Positions 47,631 through 61,332 of a stretch of DNA of 64,000 nt are shown here, one piece after another (within the stretch, counting starts at the first letter, position 1; every line of letters begins with the position of its first letter). The notes below the pieces were generated by a model that was not told the origin of the DNA, ran no database searches, and saw nothing but the letters and a program-made list of their open reading frames with translations. Source of the DNA: Metopolophium dirhodum (taxonomy: Eukaryota > Arthropoda > Insecta > Hemiptera > Aphididae). A program made the translations under genes and the position numbers. The DNA is taken from NCBI RefSeq assembly GCF_019925205.1, contig NC_083566.1, forward strand, positions 25,916,001 to 25,980,000, written 5' to 3'.

Positions 47631-50600
47631 TATATAAACTTGAATATACATTTCAATTTATTTTTTTTAACAAAACAATGTTACAGATTTCACAACATGA
47701 TTTTTGCGGGGATAAATATCTAAAAGTTTCATAGTAATAATAAATATCACTGCTATGAATTGAAATAGAACATTTGTTTATACTTGCATGCTTTACGGTA
47801 TAATAATAGTATTATATATTATTGGACTTTTGGTATCTTTGATCCGTTACCAAGTACGCACTTGTTACCATCAAATTTTATCAAGATCTGAATTAATATT
47901 GAGAAATCTCAGATTTCCTAAAGTAGGTAGTTTTTTTTATTGAATGCGATAGTTTCAATTGTATCTTTTAAGTCCATGTACCTATGTAATAATACAACAT
48001 AACACAGCAACACAGTGATCAAAGTGAGACAAGTGCCATACGATCCAGTATATTATAATATACCTTAATACCTTATACACATCTATATATCATATCATCA
48101 CATATTATGTTAGACTTACACAAAAGATACATCGAGTTACTAGAAATCGCACAAGACGAACTACGTCAAAGTACAACAAACTGTTTTCCACGATATATAT
48201 TAACTTCATAACGGTTTGCAGTAACAATAAAAATACTCGAGGTGGTTAAATAGTTGTTTTTAAGCCGGTAAATGCGGTTTTTTTTTAAAGGTTCCGTCTC
48301 AATACGCAAAAAAGCATGAAATTATTATGAACTATGCTTTTTGTTATTTCTGTTTAACAAACAACAACAATACATTACTATACTTCTACTTTTGAATAAT
48401 GAATCCATTACCTGCAGCGTAAAGTAAAATATTGATCTGTACAATTCGTATTCCAAAATGTTTAATGTAGTCATATAGGTGTATTACAGAGTTAGTTAGC
48501 TATATGTAAAAACCAAAATGTTATTATGTTAAATTCATATTTTCATAAATTTTATTGTATATGTTAGTAAACAAAATTAGATATTATTAAACATAATCCA
48601 CAATTATTAATATAACTGTGAATTCACCATTTATTACATATTTTACAATAGGTCATATATTTAATATGATATATCACATGTTTCGAACATAATAATATTC
48701 ACAAAACAAATGTTGTAGAATACTAATATTTTGGTAAATGCCTACCTATATAATATAGAGTAGGGCGTTATACGAATGAAATTTTATTTAGATAACATTT
48801 TATTGGAGTATTCAAATAATTTTCTTTCATTATTATACGAACAAAAAATTATTCGACTAAATTTCAAACATAGTTATTTGAATAATTTTTGTTTATTTTA
48901 TTTTGGTAAACATATGGATATGTGCACATATTATTATTAACAATAATTGACATTGTATTTTAAGTTACACCATTGTAAATCTTATTTTATTCAGAAATTT
49001 CCAAAAATATTATAAATAAAACTAGTATAGATTTATAGAAGAAAGTAAAGAATTAGAATTTTTATTTATATTTTAATAATAGGTAATTTAATAATATTAT
49101 AATATGAAAAATATTTAATGATTATATTTCGTAACGATTAAAAAAATCATAAATATTAGTAAATAATAATGGGATTTCATTCATTCTGTCAGACCTTTTT
49201 ACACTAGGGAATAATAAGGTACTTTATCGATTCCGCCAGCATTATTGATTTCACAGAAAGTCCTTCAAAAATTATAAATCGTGAAATACTTAAAAATCTT
49301 CAAATTAAAAATATCATTCGAAATTACTAAGTTGACAATATTAAACAATGCATACACGAAGAACGTAGAAAAAAACACTAAATAATCAACTCTCCTCTGA
49401 ACGGTCGAGAAGAATAAAATTATAAGCACTAAGTAACAAGCCAAAAAATAACCGTCCAAACTAAACAAAATGTAGTTTTTTATTTTACCGAAGCTTGTAA
49501 TTTTCATTGTAGAACTAAATAATCTCGACGAAATAAGATGATAATATATATAATTTAAAACGTCAAGTTTTCACGGTACAATAATTTAATGCATATAATT
49601 TCCGTATAATTTTTATACAAATAAAAATAATATAATGTATGCATTACAATTAATTACAAATTTTTAAAGTCATTTCCACCGTTCGCCATTTAAGTACTTT
49701 GTAGTAACAATCATAAAATACATTGCACTTCGACTGCATTATACTATCGAAAAATATTCGATCAATATAATAAAAATACTTGATATTCCAATAATAATGC
49801 AATTTAGAACTGACGTAAGTAATCGTATTATATTCGGTTGTATTGTTTTTATAAAATTACATTTTAATGTTTAACTATTGTCTATTGTCTAATAACAATA
49901 TACTTTTTCAATCGAGTAAATGGGTCGGATCACAGGATATATTATATCTACGTGTTTCTTCTGTTTGCACGTAATTTTTTGAACTAGCTCATTATTTTTC
50001 GATTAGTCTAATAGTTTACATTCGTGCTACCCTAGAATATGTTGTCCGTATATTGTTGTATAAGTTGAGGAATCGTAAAACAACACGAATAGGTATATTA
50101 CATAGGATAGGTAATTAATTAAAATAAAATTCATCTGTTTTAGAAAATACATTTTGTACAATAAATACACGTTTTTATTGTTAAAAATAATATTAACGAT
50201 TTGTGCTAAAGGGATAGGACAAACCTGTCATATCACATAGTAATAAATAAATTACAACTAAGATAATATCTAGACAACAAATGGACCGATCTATACATGT
50301 GTAGAAGCCTTTTCATTGTATTATAATGTAAAGTGTTAATTGAGAATATCATTACAACAAATTCTATTTGTATATCTCAATAAGAAAGGGAAGATTGATT
50401 TTAAACTATAGGATGAGTTCCAAGTTTATTACTATGGTATATTTTGTGTTAATGATTTTTAATCAACTTAATGACGTTTTCGGTTTTGAATAATTTTGAC
50501 GTGAAATATTAAAAACATACTTAAGGATATATGTGAGTATATGAGTATAAAGACAAAACTATTGATTAAAAGACTTGGATATTTTACATTTACAAAGGCC

Positions 50601-53600
50601 TAAGCCTAAATTGGAATTCTATAGGCCCAAAATGGTCTTAGAAATGACTTAAATATACATTTTGTTTTATTTTTTTAGAGAAATAAAATTGTTTTTCATA
50701 AGTTTACTATTTTACTAAATTTTTCGTTTGGATTTTATAATATGTGAACTTCAAGTTAATATTTTATCGAAAATAATTCCCGGCTACTTGACTTTATAAG
50801 CTACTGGAATAGGGTGAATTCTATAAATAAATGGAGGGTATGTGTATTTTTCTTTTTTAGTGTGAACGTTACTGCGATTGTTACTGCGGAACGTATCTTT
50901 TAAGAAAAACAAACTCAACATTGATATGTATTGTATGTCCAGTCAGCATCTGAAGCATAATATGTTACAATTTACACAAAACTAATGGCAAATATAAATC
51001 GCATTTTATCCTGGTTGTTTGGAGTTATATGTAGATAGATAACGCATAGTTTGAAATTCACTCGACTTCGTCCAAATTATATTTATTAAATTAATTCATG
51101 AATTTACTAGCTCAAATTCGAAGTTCTTGTGTTCAAACAAATATTTTATTTCCATTCACTGTCTTACATTTTATAACTTTGGTGTGCAGTTTTCAATTCA
51201 CCTATACTTTTTAAATTTTAAAGTTTCACGTATAAAAAATTGTTTTTATGTCGTAAATAAATTAATAACATATTGTACCCTGCTCTTTCTTGTTTTTAAT
51301 TATGTAAACCAAAAATAAATAAAACAATAAAGGTAGCTTCATTGTTTTCAGTGTAATAACTATAGCAAAAGCGACCAATCAGAACGCTATTTTTATTTCA
51401 TTACTCACGTGGCCACGTAATTATATAGGTGTTCGCATAGCGCATACGTCGGTTTATCTATCTGACTATTCAACTCAACAATGGTATGTCTTTACAACCA
51501 TCATTGGGGCTATACAATTCATTTAATACCTAGCCGTAAATCGTGTCGTTCAGAAATTGTCTTCTAGTCATTCCCGTTTGAACGATAGTCAATAGTCTAA
51601 GATTTCTGAAGCATTCACACAACATTTGTGGAATTCTCTATAGTCGGTATTCTCAATGGAATATACCAACGTCTTAGTTCTGACTTCTGTGGGGGTAGAG
51701 CCAATGGTAGGTACGCATTATCAAATAACAATTCGATTACATACAATTCGATGTGCATTCAGTTTATATTATTATCGTCTATAAACATTACTTCGGTCCA
51801 CTCAAATTAATACTATCATCGTAAAATAATGCTATCTACCTACCTATTATTATATGAGTATTTAATACCAATCACATGTTATAAATTATAATATAAATTA
51901 CAACAAGTTAGGAGTCTATAAAACTTAATTTGGATTCGATTTATAATAAATCATAATAAATTAAAAACGAAATTCTAGAACCTGACCTGTGTTTTTTTTC
52001 TATTTTCATACGTAATATTTTTAAGCATTAAGTATTAATATTAAGAAGTACTTATTATTATCTTGTGAATTAATAATTATAATTATATATTTTACATAAT
52101 ATTATTATGTATGTAATGCCCTCAATTTATACCTAACTTAAGTCCCAACCTAATCGTGTGAACATATTTTACTCAACATTATTTCGTTATCAATTTTGTT
52201 AAAATAAGTTATAAGATTAGAATAAATATTAATTATTAAATTATTACCTATCACTGTATTACTACGTTATTATTAGCTACCACGTTATTATTTTATTACG
52301 ATACATTGGCAATATTAAAAACTTGAATCTAAAATGTTAACATTATTTCAGTTAACTCTCTTGTTTATTATTGATTATTTAATAATTAATGGTTTAATAA
52401 TATCACCTTATATAATGACCTGAAAATAATGTAATATAATGTTTATGCAATCTTATATTTATATCCAGAGTCCAGACAAAGTATTCAAATTCATTCATCG
52501 CATCAACATATTTGGCAAAAATTTACCATTTTAGGACTCTAGTATTTACACAAGTAGGACCAGGATTGGCGACGGTAATTTTGTGTTCTGCCTATTTTGG
52601 CAACCATCCAGTTAATAATAATCAATAGTTCTTTGAACGAAAAACTATATAGTTTCAAATAGAAGGTATCTTATAATCAAGTAAATAAATTGTCAAAACT
52701 ACAATTGTTATCATAAAGATTATTATATGTCATTCTTATATTTTAGAACATCAAATGACCAATTTATTTGGGATGGAAACTATTAAATCGAATGATATCG
52801 ATGTTTGTTATCACATTTAAAATACTACCATAATAATATTATAACACCGACAAACGTTCAAAAATTATATACGCCTTATGTTTAACCTTGTTTTTTATTC
52901 CGCATAAATCCATCGACTTGTATCTACGATGTTTTTATATGAACCTTACGTTTATATTATCTTTATTTAGTAATATAAATATTACTTGAGTTGATAATGA
53001 TTGTACAAAACTATTTTACTTAATATATAATATATAATATATTATTTAGTATAAATAAAAATTATAATTTTAGTATATATTTAATATATTATTTATATAT
53101 TATGTATTATTTATTATATATTATATAAACACACTAAATATATTTTGTTTTCATAAGCTTGACGTCAATCAGAAATAAAAACTGAAAATAGTAGGTACTT
53201 AAATATTTGTTATTTTGTTGTGATTCGATAAAGTAAAAAAAAAAACAACAACAATTGTCAACATGATCAACGACAACTTCACGTATATTTGTTGTACGAA
53301 TATCATGTTTATTATGCTCACGTGAAATAGAATAAAGCATTTAAATTAAACGCTGTATTGTTATAATGGTTTTTTTTTTTATCCAATCTGTTAAATAAAG
53401 GAGTATTTTGAGTAAATAGGTTTTTTACATTTATACGGATATACCCGGAGATATAACTATTACCTAGTAATGCTAGTACCTGCAGTACTTTACTTCGAAC
53501 GATAAACGCTTTAAACTGTGACACTGTGTATTTATTTAATATACCATCACATCATATACCAATATAACATTGTGTATAATATAGCCATGTCTTTTTTTTC

Positions 53601-54235
53601 TTCAATAATGTAGCTATTCAAATTTTGATTTTCTGGAATTTTTAAAAATACTGAAATACATAATATTTTTAACTATTGAGATTTTTGTACTAGGTACCTT
53701 TTACTATGTGCCCTGTGATGGATATCCACTATTTCCCTTTTCTACTGTAAATTATTTAGTAGATAATTTGTTTTGAAAATTATGTAGTTACAGAATCAAA
53801 ATTTAAACATGTAGTTTTTTAGTTACTCAGTTTTGTTTAACCACTAAGGATAATAGTTCCGTGATTGTGGGCTTAGTAGATATGGTGGATATGGATATAG
53901 TATAGCATCACCATAGCAGTGATTTCAACATTTTAGTAATTAATATTAATCTATTAGCATTTTTAGTTTGTTAAAATGGTCGAATATTACATTTATTTTA
54001 TTAATTACTAAAACCATTTTTAAAAACTGTATCCTCAGTATAAACATTTTAATAACTGAGAAACTACTCATTCAAATTTTGAATTAGGTTAGTAAATCAA
54101 AATTAAAAAAAAATACAATGATATGATATAATTTAAGTTGAAAAGTGGGTTCTTTTAAAAACACTGAAGTTTGTAGTATTACCGCAGTACACTTCATGCA
54201 GCTGTATAAAAATAATCAATAATTTTAAAATACAG
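47631..54235. other. AT-rich non-coding stretch
   Basis: About 6.6 kb with no recognised gene. Frames of 60-80 codons on either strand (for example 49265-49507 minus, 51127-51318 plus, 53134-53524 minus) have no domain or splice support and the composition expected by chance. A very A/T-rich palindromic region lies at about 53020-53125. Confidence 0.45.
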
Positions 54236-54239
54236 TATT

Positions 54240-55280
54240 TTAGTAAGTATATTTACAGGAGCCTTGTATTCAATTTTGACACTTTTTGGCCCAACAAATA
54301 AAATTTTATTGATATTTTTTTGGAAAAAAAAATTTTAAATTTTAAATTTAAAACTGTCCATAAACAGCTCAAAACAAGTCAAAATATTTCGAAAACTTTA
54401 TCAAGTATAGGAATTTATAAAATAAATATATGATATAAATCTCAAGTGTCTACGATTATTCGTTTTTGAATTTCAACAAAATAAGAAAATCGCTACATGA
54501 GAAATCGAGGAATATCCAATGTTGTAAAAATATGAACTTCAAACACTCATAAAAATTTAATTTGACTTTCTTAGACATTTCATTTTGCTTAAGTTTGATA
54601 ACCTTATAAGAGATATTGTATTACATCTTAAACTCTTAGATTTAAGAAGTTGAATTTTTATGAATTCCTAACACAAAATAATTTGCACATTTTCGTTTTT
54701 TACTCCTTTTGTCAAAATTTGAACTTTAAATGTTTATAAAAAAAAAATGTTCACTATGGGTTTTTAATATTTTTCAATTGACATTGTCATAATATATTAA
54801 GAGCTTTGTATTAAACATTCAAGCGTTTTTACCAAACAAATAAACTTTATTGACATTCGTAGAAATAAAAACTGAAAATGTCCGTAAACAGCTCAAAATA
54901 TTTGGAATATTTTATAGTGTATAGCAAATGCTAATATAAATGTTTAGTGAAAATTTCATGTATTTACGGTTTTTTGTTTTAGAGTTACATCAAAAATAAA
55001 AATCGACTTTGTCAAAAACTGATTTTACGTAAAAATTCCCGTTTTTCCTTAAATTTTATTTTGTTTTTCCCGGCGCTTTTAAATACCACTAAGACATTTT
55101 TACTTTTGACCTTCTTAAAGTACCAACTAGATTCGCTTACTGTTCATACTGCTGAAGAAAATCTAAGCACTTTTACTGTCCTAAAATGTGATGACACACA
55201 AAAAAAATAAAAATAAAATGCATCATATTGTATTGATCAATACATTCATCGCTTTGCTCAGAATCAAAATCTATCATGTA
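54240..55280 (-). repeat. Dispersed repeat, copy 3, two tandem related units
   Basis: Reverse-complement copy of the family at 37380 and 47026. The end CATTCATCGCTTTGCTCAGA (about 55242) is the inverted GATTCTGAGC start. It is longer than the other copies because the interior is duplicated: a TGTCCGTAAACAGCTCAAAA block at about 54880 has a relative, CTGTCCATAAACAGCTCAAA, at about 54354, about 525 bases away. Confidence 0.7.
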
Positions 55281-55289
55281 TATTTTACA

Positions 55290-57100
55290 TTTTATTACCT
55301 ACATGGTGTCTAAAACATATGTTAATAAAAATACAAAATATTATTTTACATATGGAGTTACGTACTTTTGTGTCACTCGTTAATAAGGTAGCGCACATAA
55401 GGCACTTCCAAAACTAAATCTTCCGAGTGAGGAAAGGTCACAAACACAATCTTCTTTTTTGATTTGTCGGTCACCACAAAAACGCTGAAAATTTCATTTT
55501 TAGTCGACCAATATTATAGTTTTAAATATCATAGCCCATACAATGTAGTCTGTCAGCTGCGAGCACTCGAACTCATACATCCGAGGCGAGTGACAGATCG
55601 TTATTCACAGAGCGCTTGTGAAACCGTCAGTGGCAGAAACGCTACTCGATTGATCGACAATGGTTGGGACTTGGGAGTACTTATCAGTCGTCGGTTTTTT
55701 GTGTTGCTGTCACCTTGAAAACCCTCTAACCTGGGGTGGTACATTAAAAGATGACCGAACTTGGTCAAAATGGATGGCAACACGACCGTTGATTGTCTTA
55801 CTCCTGTAGGTATTTAGGACAAGGACTGTTGATCTTTGCTTTATACAATAAGTAACCAGTTTTGCGTAAATACAACACGTCACTATACGAGTCATCGTAA
55901 AAATATCTGTGTATTTTAGACACGACAAAGAACGTTTTTAAGACAAAAATCAGCGCAGGTCGATGATCCAACTGCTATGAGCAGAGGACTCACTATTATC
56001 CGGTGGCTGATCGCTACCACCTAGTGGCAGAGTTTCCGTTTTTTTATTGCAAATGTTTTTGTTTTTAATTGAAAGAGAACTTTTCTGGGAAATTGTACGC
56101 ATAAATTGTGACGGCTGTGTCTTGTTGTAAACTATGAATGCCGCATCAGATAGGCTCGTTGACAGTGGAAGTAAGTGCGGGTAAAATTGAATAACTGTAT
56201 CAAAACTACAAGTCGTCTGTAAAACGGGACAGCAATGGGGTTAAGTTATCTCAAAGATTAAAATCGTCGGAAAAACGCTAGAGACATTTACGACATCCAC
56301 GGTAGAATATGGTAGAGTGGTCGTAGAGAAAAAAAGTTACACGAGAAATCGTATCCCGAAGAGAATTTATCTGTCACCGATGTATCACTTCGGGCTACAG
56401 CTACAATTATATATACATCTGCAGGACGTCGTATAAAATGTAATATGATAAAATTAATTCAGAGGCGCCATATCAATTTATAATATGGCTGCCAAGTTAT
56501 TGAGTCGGCGTCGGCCAAACTTTTCCACGGAACCACAGTTTTCGAACCACAGAAGTGAAAGTAAAAACATGATAGAACAATGTTGTCTGGGACATCATTT
56601 CAATTTTTTCATGGGGTACAAAGTAAATTCACCGAAATCCTACCGTAAATACCTTTTCTCGTGAACTTCTTCTTCTATTCAATTGTAACAGTAGTTGTTA
56701 GGAAGCTACTTATTGTTTGTATTTATATAGACAAATTTACGATGCCCACATATAACTATTCAAATATATACATAGATTGAAAATATCCTATTATTCCAAC
56801 TCTCGATATATTATATAATGTTTACTATTTATTTTATTGCATGAATTACTTTAATTTTGGCTTTATTAGCGCGAGCTATTTATCGCTCGTACCTATACCA
56901 CAGATGTCGTGGTTTTCATATATTTAATTTTTTTTTTTTTATCAGCGGTATTTCATTTTTACGACCTACACAACATTTTAACCAATGTGGTTTAGAAGTG
57001 ACACGTTATTATTCTCTCGTTGGCGCTTTGGTCCTATGCACGTCTTATATTAGCCACTGAACACGTCGTTTTTATTATTATTATGTAATTATAACACGTC
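55290..57100. other. Non-coding stretch
   Basis: Base composition is more balanced around 55,540-56,560. Frames of 60-84 codons on both strands at 55464-55928 overlap one another and show no recognised domain. No exon could be confirmed. Confidence 0.4.
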
Positions 57101-57830
57101 TTTGATCTGGTTGTGTGGGCGGGAGAGGCGTGTTCTTTGGCGACAAGACCCTCGTAAAACACGACGGATTATAATTATTACACGAGTCGTGTGCAGTTAG
57201 TCCAGCGATAGTTTATTGGAAGACGTGGAACGGAAGGAAAAAAATAAATTTTGGGCAGGAAAGAACGTCTGGCGCTGTTATTACGTGGTGTATGTGTGTG
57301 TGTATGCGCATGTGTGCGTGCGTGTGTGTGTCAGTGTGGCTGTGTGACACTATAATATAGACTGAGCGGTGAGGTGTGTATGTGTATGTGTAAGCCGAAA
57401 GATAGGGCACGTTAACCCCGGCGGCGTGGGCGCGTATTGATCCGCGGGGTATTCGACCCGCTGCTGCCACCGCCTCCAACGCCACCGTGGCAAAGGTCGA
57501 CAAACAGGCCCACGATATAGCGTCGTCGACAACGACGGTCGTACATAAACAGTCTCGTGGTCTGACCTGCCGAGGACGTGTTATTATGATACTACTGTTG
57601 TAGTAGGTCTAAATAATATGTTGTCCGCGAACAGGCTGCAAGCGGGAGGAGACGTGCGTCTATTATTTTTGAAAACGAAAATCGTGTACTCACGCACGTG
57701 TACCGATCGGCAAAGTCGGGTGTTGGTCGCGCGGTGCAGTCCGTGCGGACGAGGTTCCGCGCGAAGACAGCACAAAGCGATCGTGACAGTCCTTCTACAG
57801 ACTGCAAACTGTCGATAAACGTACGTAACC
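57100..57830. promoter_or_regulatory. Third GC-rich, promoter-like island
   Basis: CpG-rich sequence with GT/TG microsatellite runs (57291-57333), GGCGGCGTGGGCGCG, GCCACCGCCTCC and GCGCGGTGCAGTCCGTGCGG. Overlapping frames on both strands are compositional. AAAC/GTACGTAAC near 57819 could be a donor for a non-coding first exon on the plus strand. No coding exon was established. Confidence 0.35.
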
Positions 57831-60800
57831 TGTCCTATTTATAGATTTTAGGTAGGTATAACGGGTACTCGGGGCTGATTTAATATTACTATAATATTAT
57901 GTAAAACGGTAAACGTGCGAGCGTACAGTGAAATCAGGCAACGATATGATAATTTTATAAACTAGAATAATTTTTAATATTATTATTGGGATATATTATT
58001 ACGAGCGTTCGAAACTTCGACCGTCTTACTACTGGATAGCACATCTTCATCTGTAATACTATAATATTACATTGTTTATGTGTGTATTTTACTATTTTAT
58101 CTGAAAACGATTTTGAGATCTACGCGGAGTTGTATACATTTCCTTTTTTCGCATATTATTTTGCTAATACGCCTGCCGACCTACGGCAAAGTGAATTTGT
58201 TGTTCGTCATGCGCGTTCGTCTGGCCGTTGTCGATACAATACTACATAATATTATGATTCTAAGTATAATACATAGTATATGAGCACATGTATCCAAAAG
58301 CTTTTTACATTAAAATCATATCTCTCTCCACAGCCCCCGCCCACGACATATTATATGAATAATATATTAAGTGTATGCGCTATTCCGCGGTATAAATTAT
58401 TTTTCGTTTCCGGAATAAACGTTTTCCGGGAAATAACGAGTGACTCAATAGTGCTGCCATATATTATACTAATATACCAACTCGGCTTTTCATTTTTTTT
58501 TTCAATCCCTCATCGCTTTACTCAATACCGATCCATCAACAATGTTCAATAATATGTACGTGTTTAATATTGTAGTGTTGTACGATCAATAAAACTTATC
58601 GGTAGGTACTTCAAAATCGAAACTCGCTTACGAGAATTTATGGTATATACTGTTATTGCATTTAAATTTAAAAAAGGAAGATTATTTCATTTTTAACCAA
58701 CGTTTTGTATTGAATACTATACTCAAAAACCTTTAAAAAACCAAAACTTAAAACTTGAATTGACTTCAAAGAACCAGTGTGACATATCTCCGATGTGCAT
58801 ACCTAGCAAAATTGATTTTTTTGATCCTATTACAACGTTAATCACATTTCCTCGTTGTGTGACTATTATAGTAAATACTCTGCTAATCTTTACCTTAGTA
58901 TCATAGTACCTTAGGTCATACGATCAGCATATTGTGCATACACTTGTTTGGGATTAAGTTGTACCTATTTATATTTTATTTTAAAGGCCCAATAACTCTG
59001 TACACTTTCTTTTCTTCGACCCATTCTATTTATTTCTCGACTGTCCTTAAAAAGTAATATTAATTTACTGCCTCATAAAAGATAAGATTATTGTTCTTTT
59101 TTTAATGTGGTAAAAAACCCGACTTGCACTACTGATATCTCATAATTTATTGGAATAGTAATATAAACTTTTCCATCGAAATAAAAACGTTTAAAAACGA
59201 TATAGATGTAAATTAATTTTCTTCAGTAGGTAATTGTGTTGTATAATATTATTAAAACAATATGAATTAAGACATTTCTAGTTTGAAAAAAAAGTAGGTA
59301 AATATAATCGATAACGAGTTAAACTGTTAGTTGTCAACATTTGTTACACTTAATTTGGCCGCTTTTTGTCACACTTGTATTGTATGCTCCAAATTAAAAT
59401 GCTACTTTAGTATTGATATATTATTATTTATTTTAAGTTTCAAATATTTTTTACCTAATTGCATTATAAATACTTGCAATTTTCAATTGCATGTAGATAT
59501 GTCACAAATAAAAATATTTCTTTACTGCAATATTATTTACGACAATAACTATGTCATATTTTGATTCCGCGTTTGGGATATAATATTATGTTAGCTCTAT
59601 GTGATGTATGCACAATGTGCGTTATATAATTATAAATATGCATAATGGCTGTGCAGACTATGCACAATTATATACGAGTACCTATACGGCTATACAACAA
59701 AATTCAGAACAATTGTTAATATCGTATTGAAAATGATTTATTTATAATTAAAATTGTTGAAAAAATAAAACAACCCTTTTTATTAATTATTTTATTGTTT
59801 TAAACTTTTGAGTTGGATAATAATAATTACAATATTGAATACACGTTTGACTCTGCAGTACAATATTATTACATAATAAAAAAAAATGTATGTAAGAAAC
59901 CAACCCGATCATTGCAAAGTTTCAAAGGAACAAAATAATATGGATTTTAATATTTAGCTTGAGTATTGTCCGAAAAGAAGACCTATTGAATTTTAACGAG
60001 CGGTGTTGGTGTATTCCGACTATTATCATCAGAATCATCTTTGTCTTAAACATAAAACGTTTCATAATCAGTGTAACGTACCTAAAAATAAATATTAACA
60101 GTGCCTTTTCTATTATTTTTGTGTTGCTATTATATTATAAAACAGAACATAATGCGATCGTCAAATTAAAAAAAAAAAACTGTTTAGTCAGTATTGCGCA
60201 GGTAAATGATAAATATATGTATTCTAGACCGGAACCGATTAAATAATATTATAAATTCAATTCACAATTATAGAATAAAATACTTATATTATATTATATC
60301 AATTTAACTGAGAAAATAAAATTCTACAAAATGCGTAATATTCAAGATTAATAAATTTGTGCAGTCAAAATATTCCTGAACACGCAAAAATTATAGCGTT
60401 GTAAAAAAAATGTTACGTATAAAATATACATAGGATAGCTAGGAGTTTTGATAACGACATTAAAACATGCTCTGGAATATAAAATTACACAATACCTAAG
60501 TAATTAACTAAAATATTATAATATGTTATGTGTGTTATTACTTGTTTTGGGATTAAAAAGGAACTCATAACCACATGAACCCAAATACATACCTATTGCG
60601 GACATGACACAAGACATTCTTAAGTTCTAGAATTTATAACAATATTTTGGATTTTCATTACAACTAACTTGTACAAAACTACAAATATACATACAATAAT
60701 TTAGCCAATAGTCCAATGAAATATATCGTTACCTAGTTAAGTTTTTTTACCAAATACAACGTAAATAAGAAGTGGGTGAACAATCGTCATCTATTAACAA

Positions 60801-61155
60801 ACTATTGTTTTATTTTGTTCAACCCTCACTTGTTGACACATCACATGATCTCAACAGCTCAATATTTAAATAAGTATGCTATCATTTATTCTTGATAAAA
60901 TATCATTATTCATTATATGTTATAACTTTTTATTCTAAACCAATCAAAGCATGGTTTTTGAAATAAGTTCCTATATAATGCTTGATTTTACAATTTGATA
61001 TTTTAATAATATTTTGGCAGCGTAATACATATTTTATACCTGCTATTATGTTACTTTAGTTCAATTTAATTTATATACATCCTGGAAGCTGTATGCAAAA
61101 GTAATGATTCTAAATTTGCGAAATGTATAGGTTATGTTTTTGTGTTATGGCTAAT
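57831..61155. other. AT-rich non-coding stretch
   Basis: No gene was recognised. Frames of 67-95 codons (58080-58552, 59331-59564, 59959-60246) are hydrophobic or Lys-rich chance translations without splice or domain support. Confidence 0.45.
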
Positions 61156-61163
61156 ACAACTAT

Positions 61164-61324
61164 CATTGGCGCAACTAGACATTTGAACTAGGGGGTGCTT
61201 AAGTTCCAGGTTTTTTGTGACTCAATGGGACCTAACACCTAACGATTTTTTAGAGGTTGCTAATTTTTACTTAGGGGGTGCTAAGGACCAAAAGCACCCC
61301 CCCCCCCCCCTAGTTACGCCAATG
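61164..61324. mobile_element. 161-bp hAT-type MITE with perfect duplication
   Basis: Inverted ends CATTGGCGCAACTAG and (reverse-complemented right) CATTGGCGTAACTAG, flanked by perfect 8-bp repeats ACAACTAT at 61156-61163 and 61325-61332. Both arms carry a GGGGGTGCTTAAG / TTAGGGGGTGCTAAGG motif. A C14 run (61297-61310) lies in the right arm opposite a shorter G run in the left arm. No coding capacity. Confidence 0.85.
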
Positions 61325-61332
61325 ACAACTAT

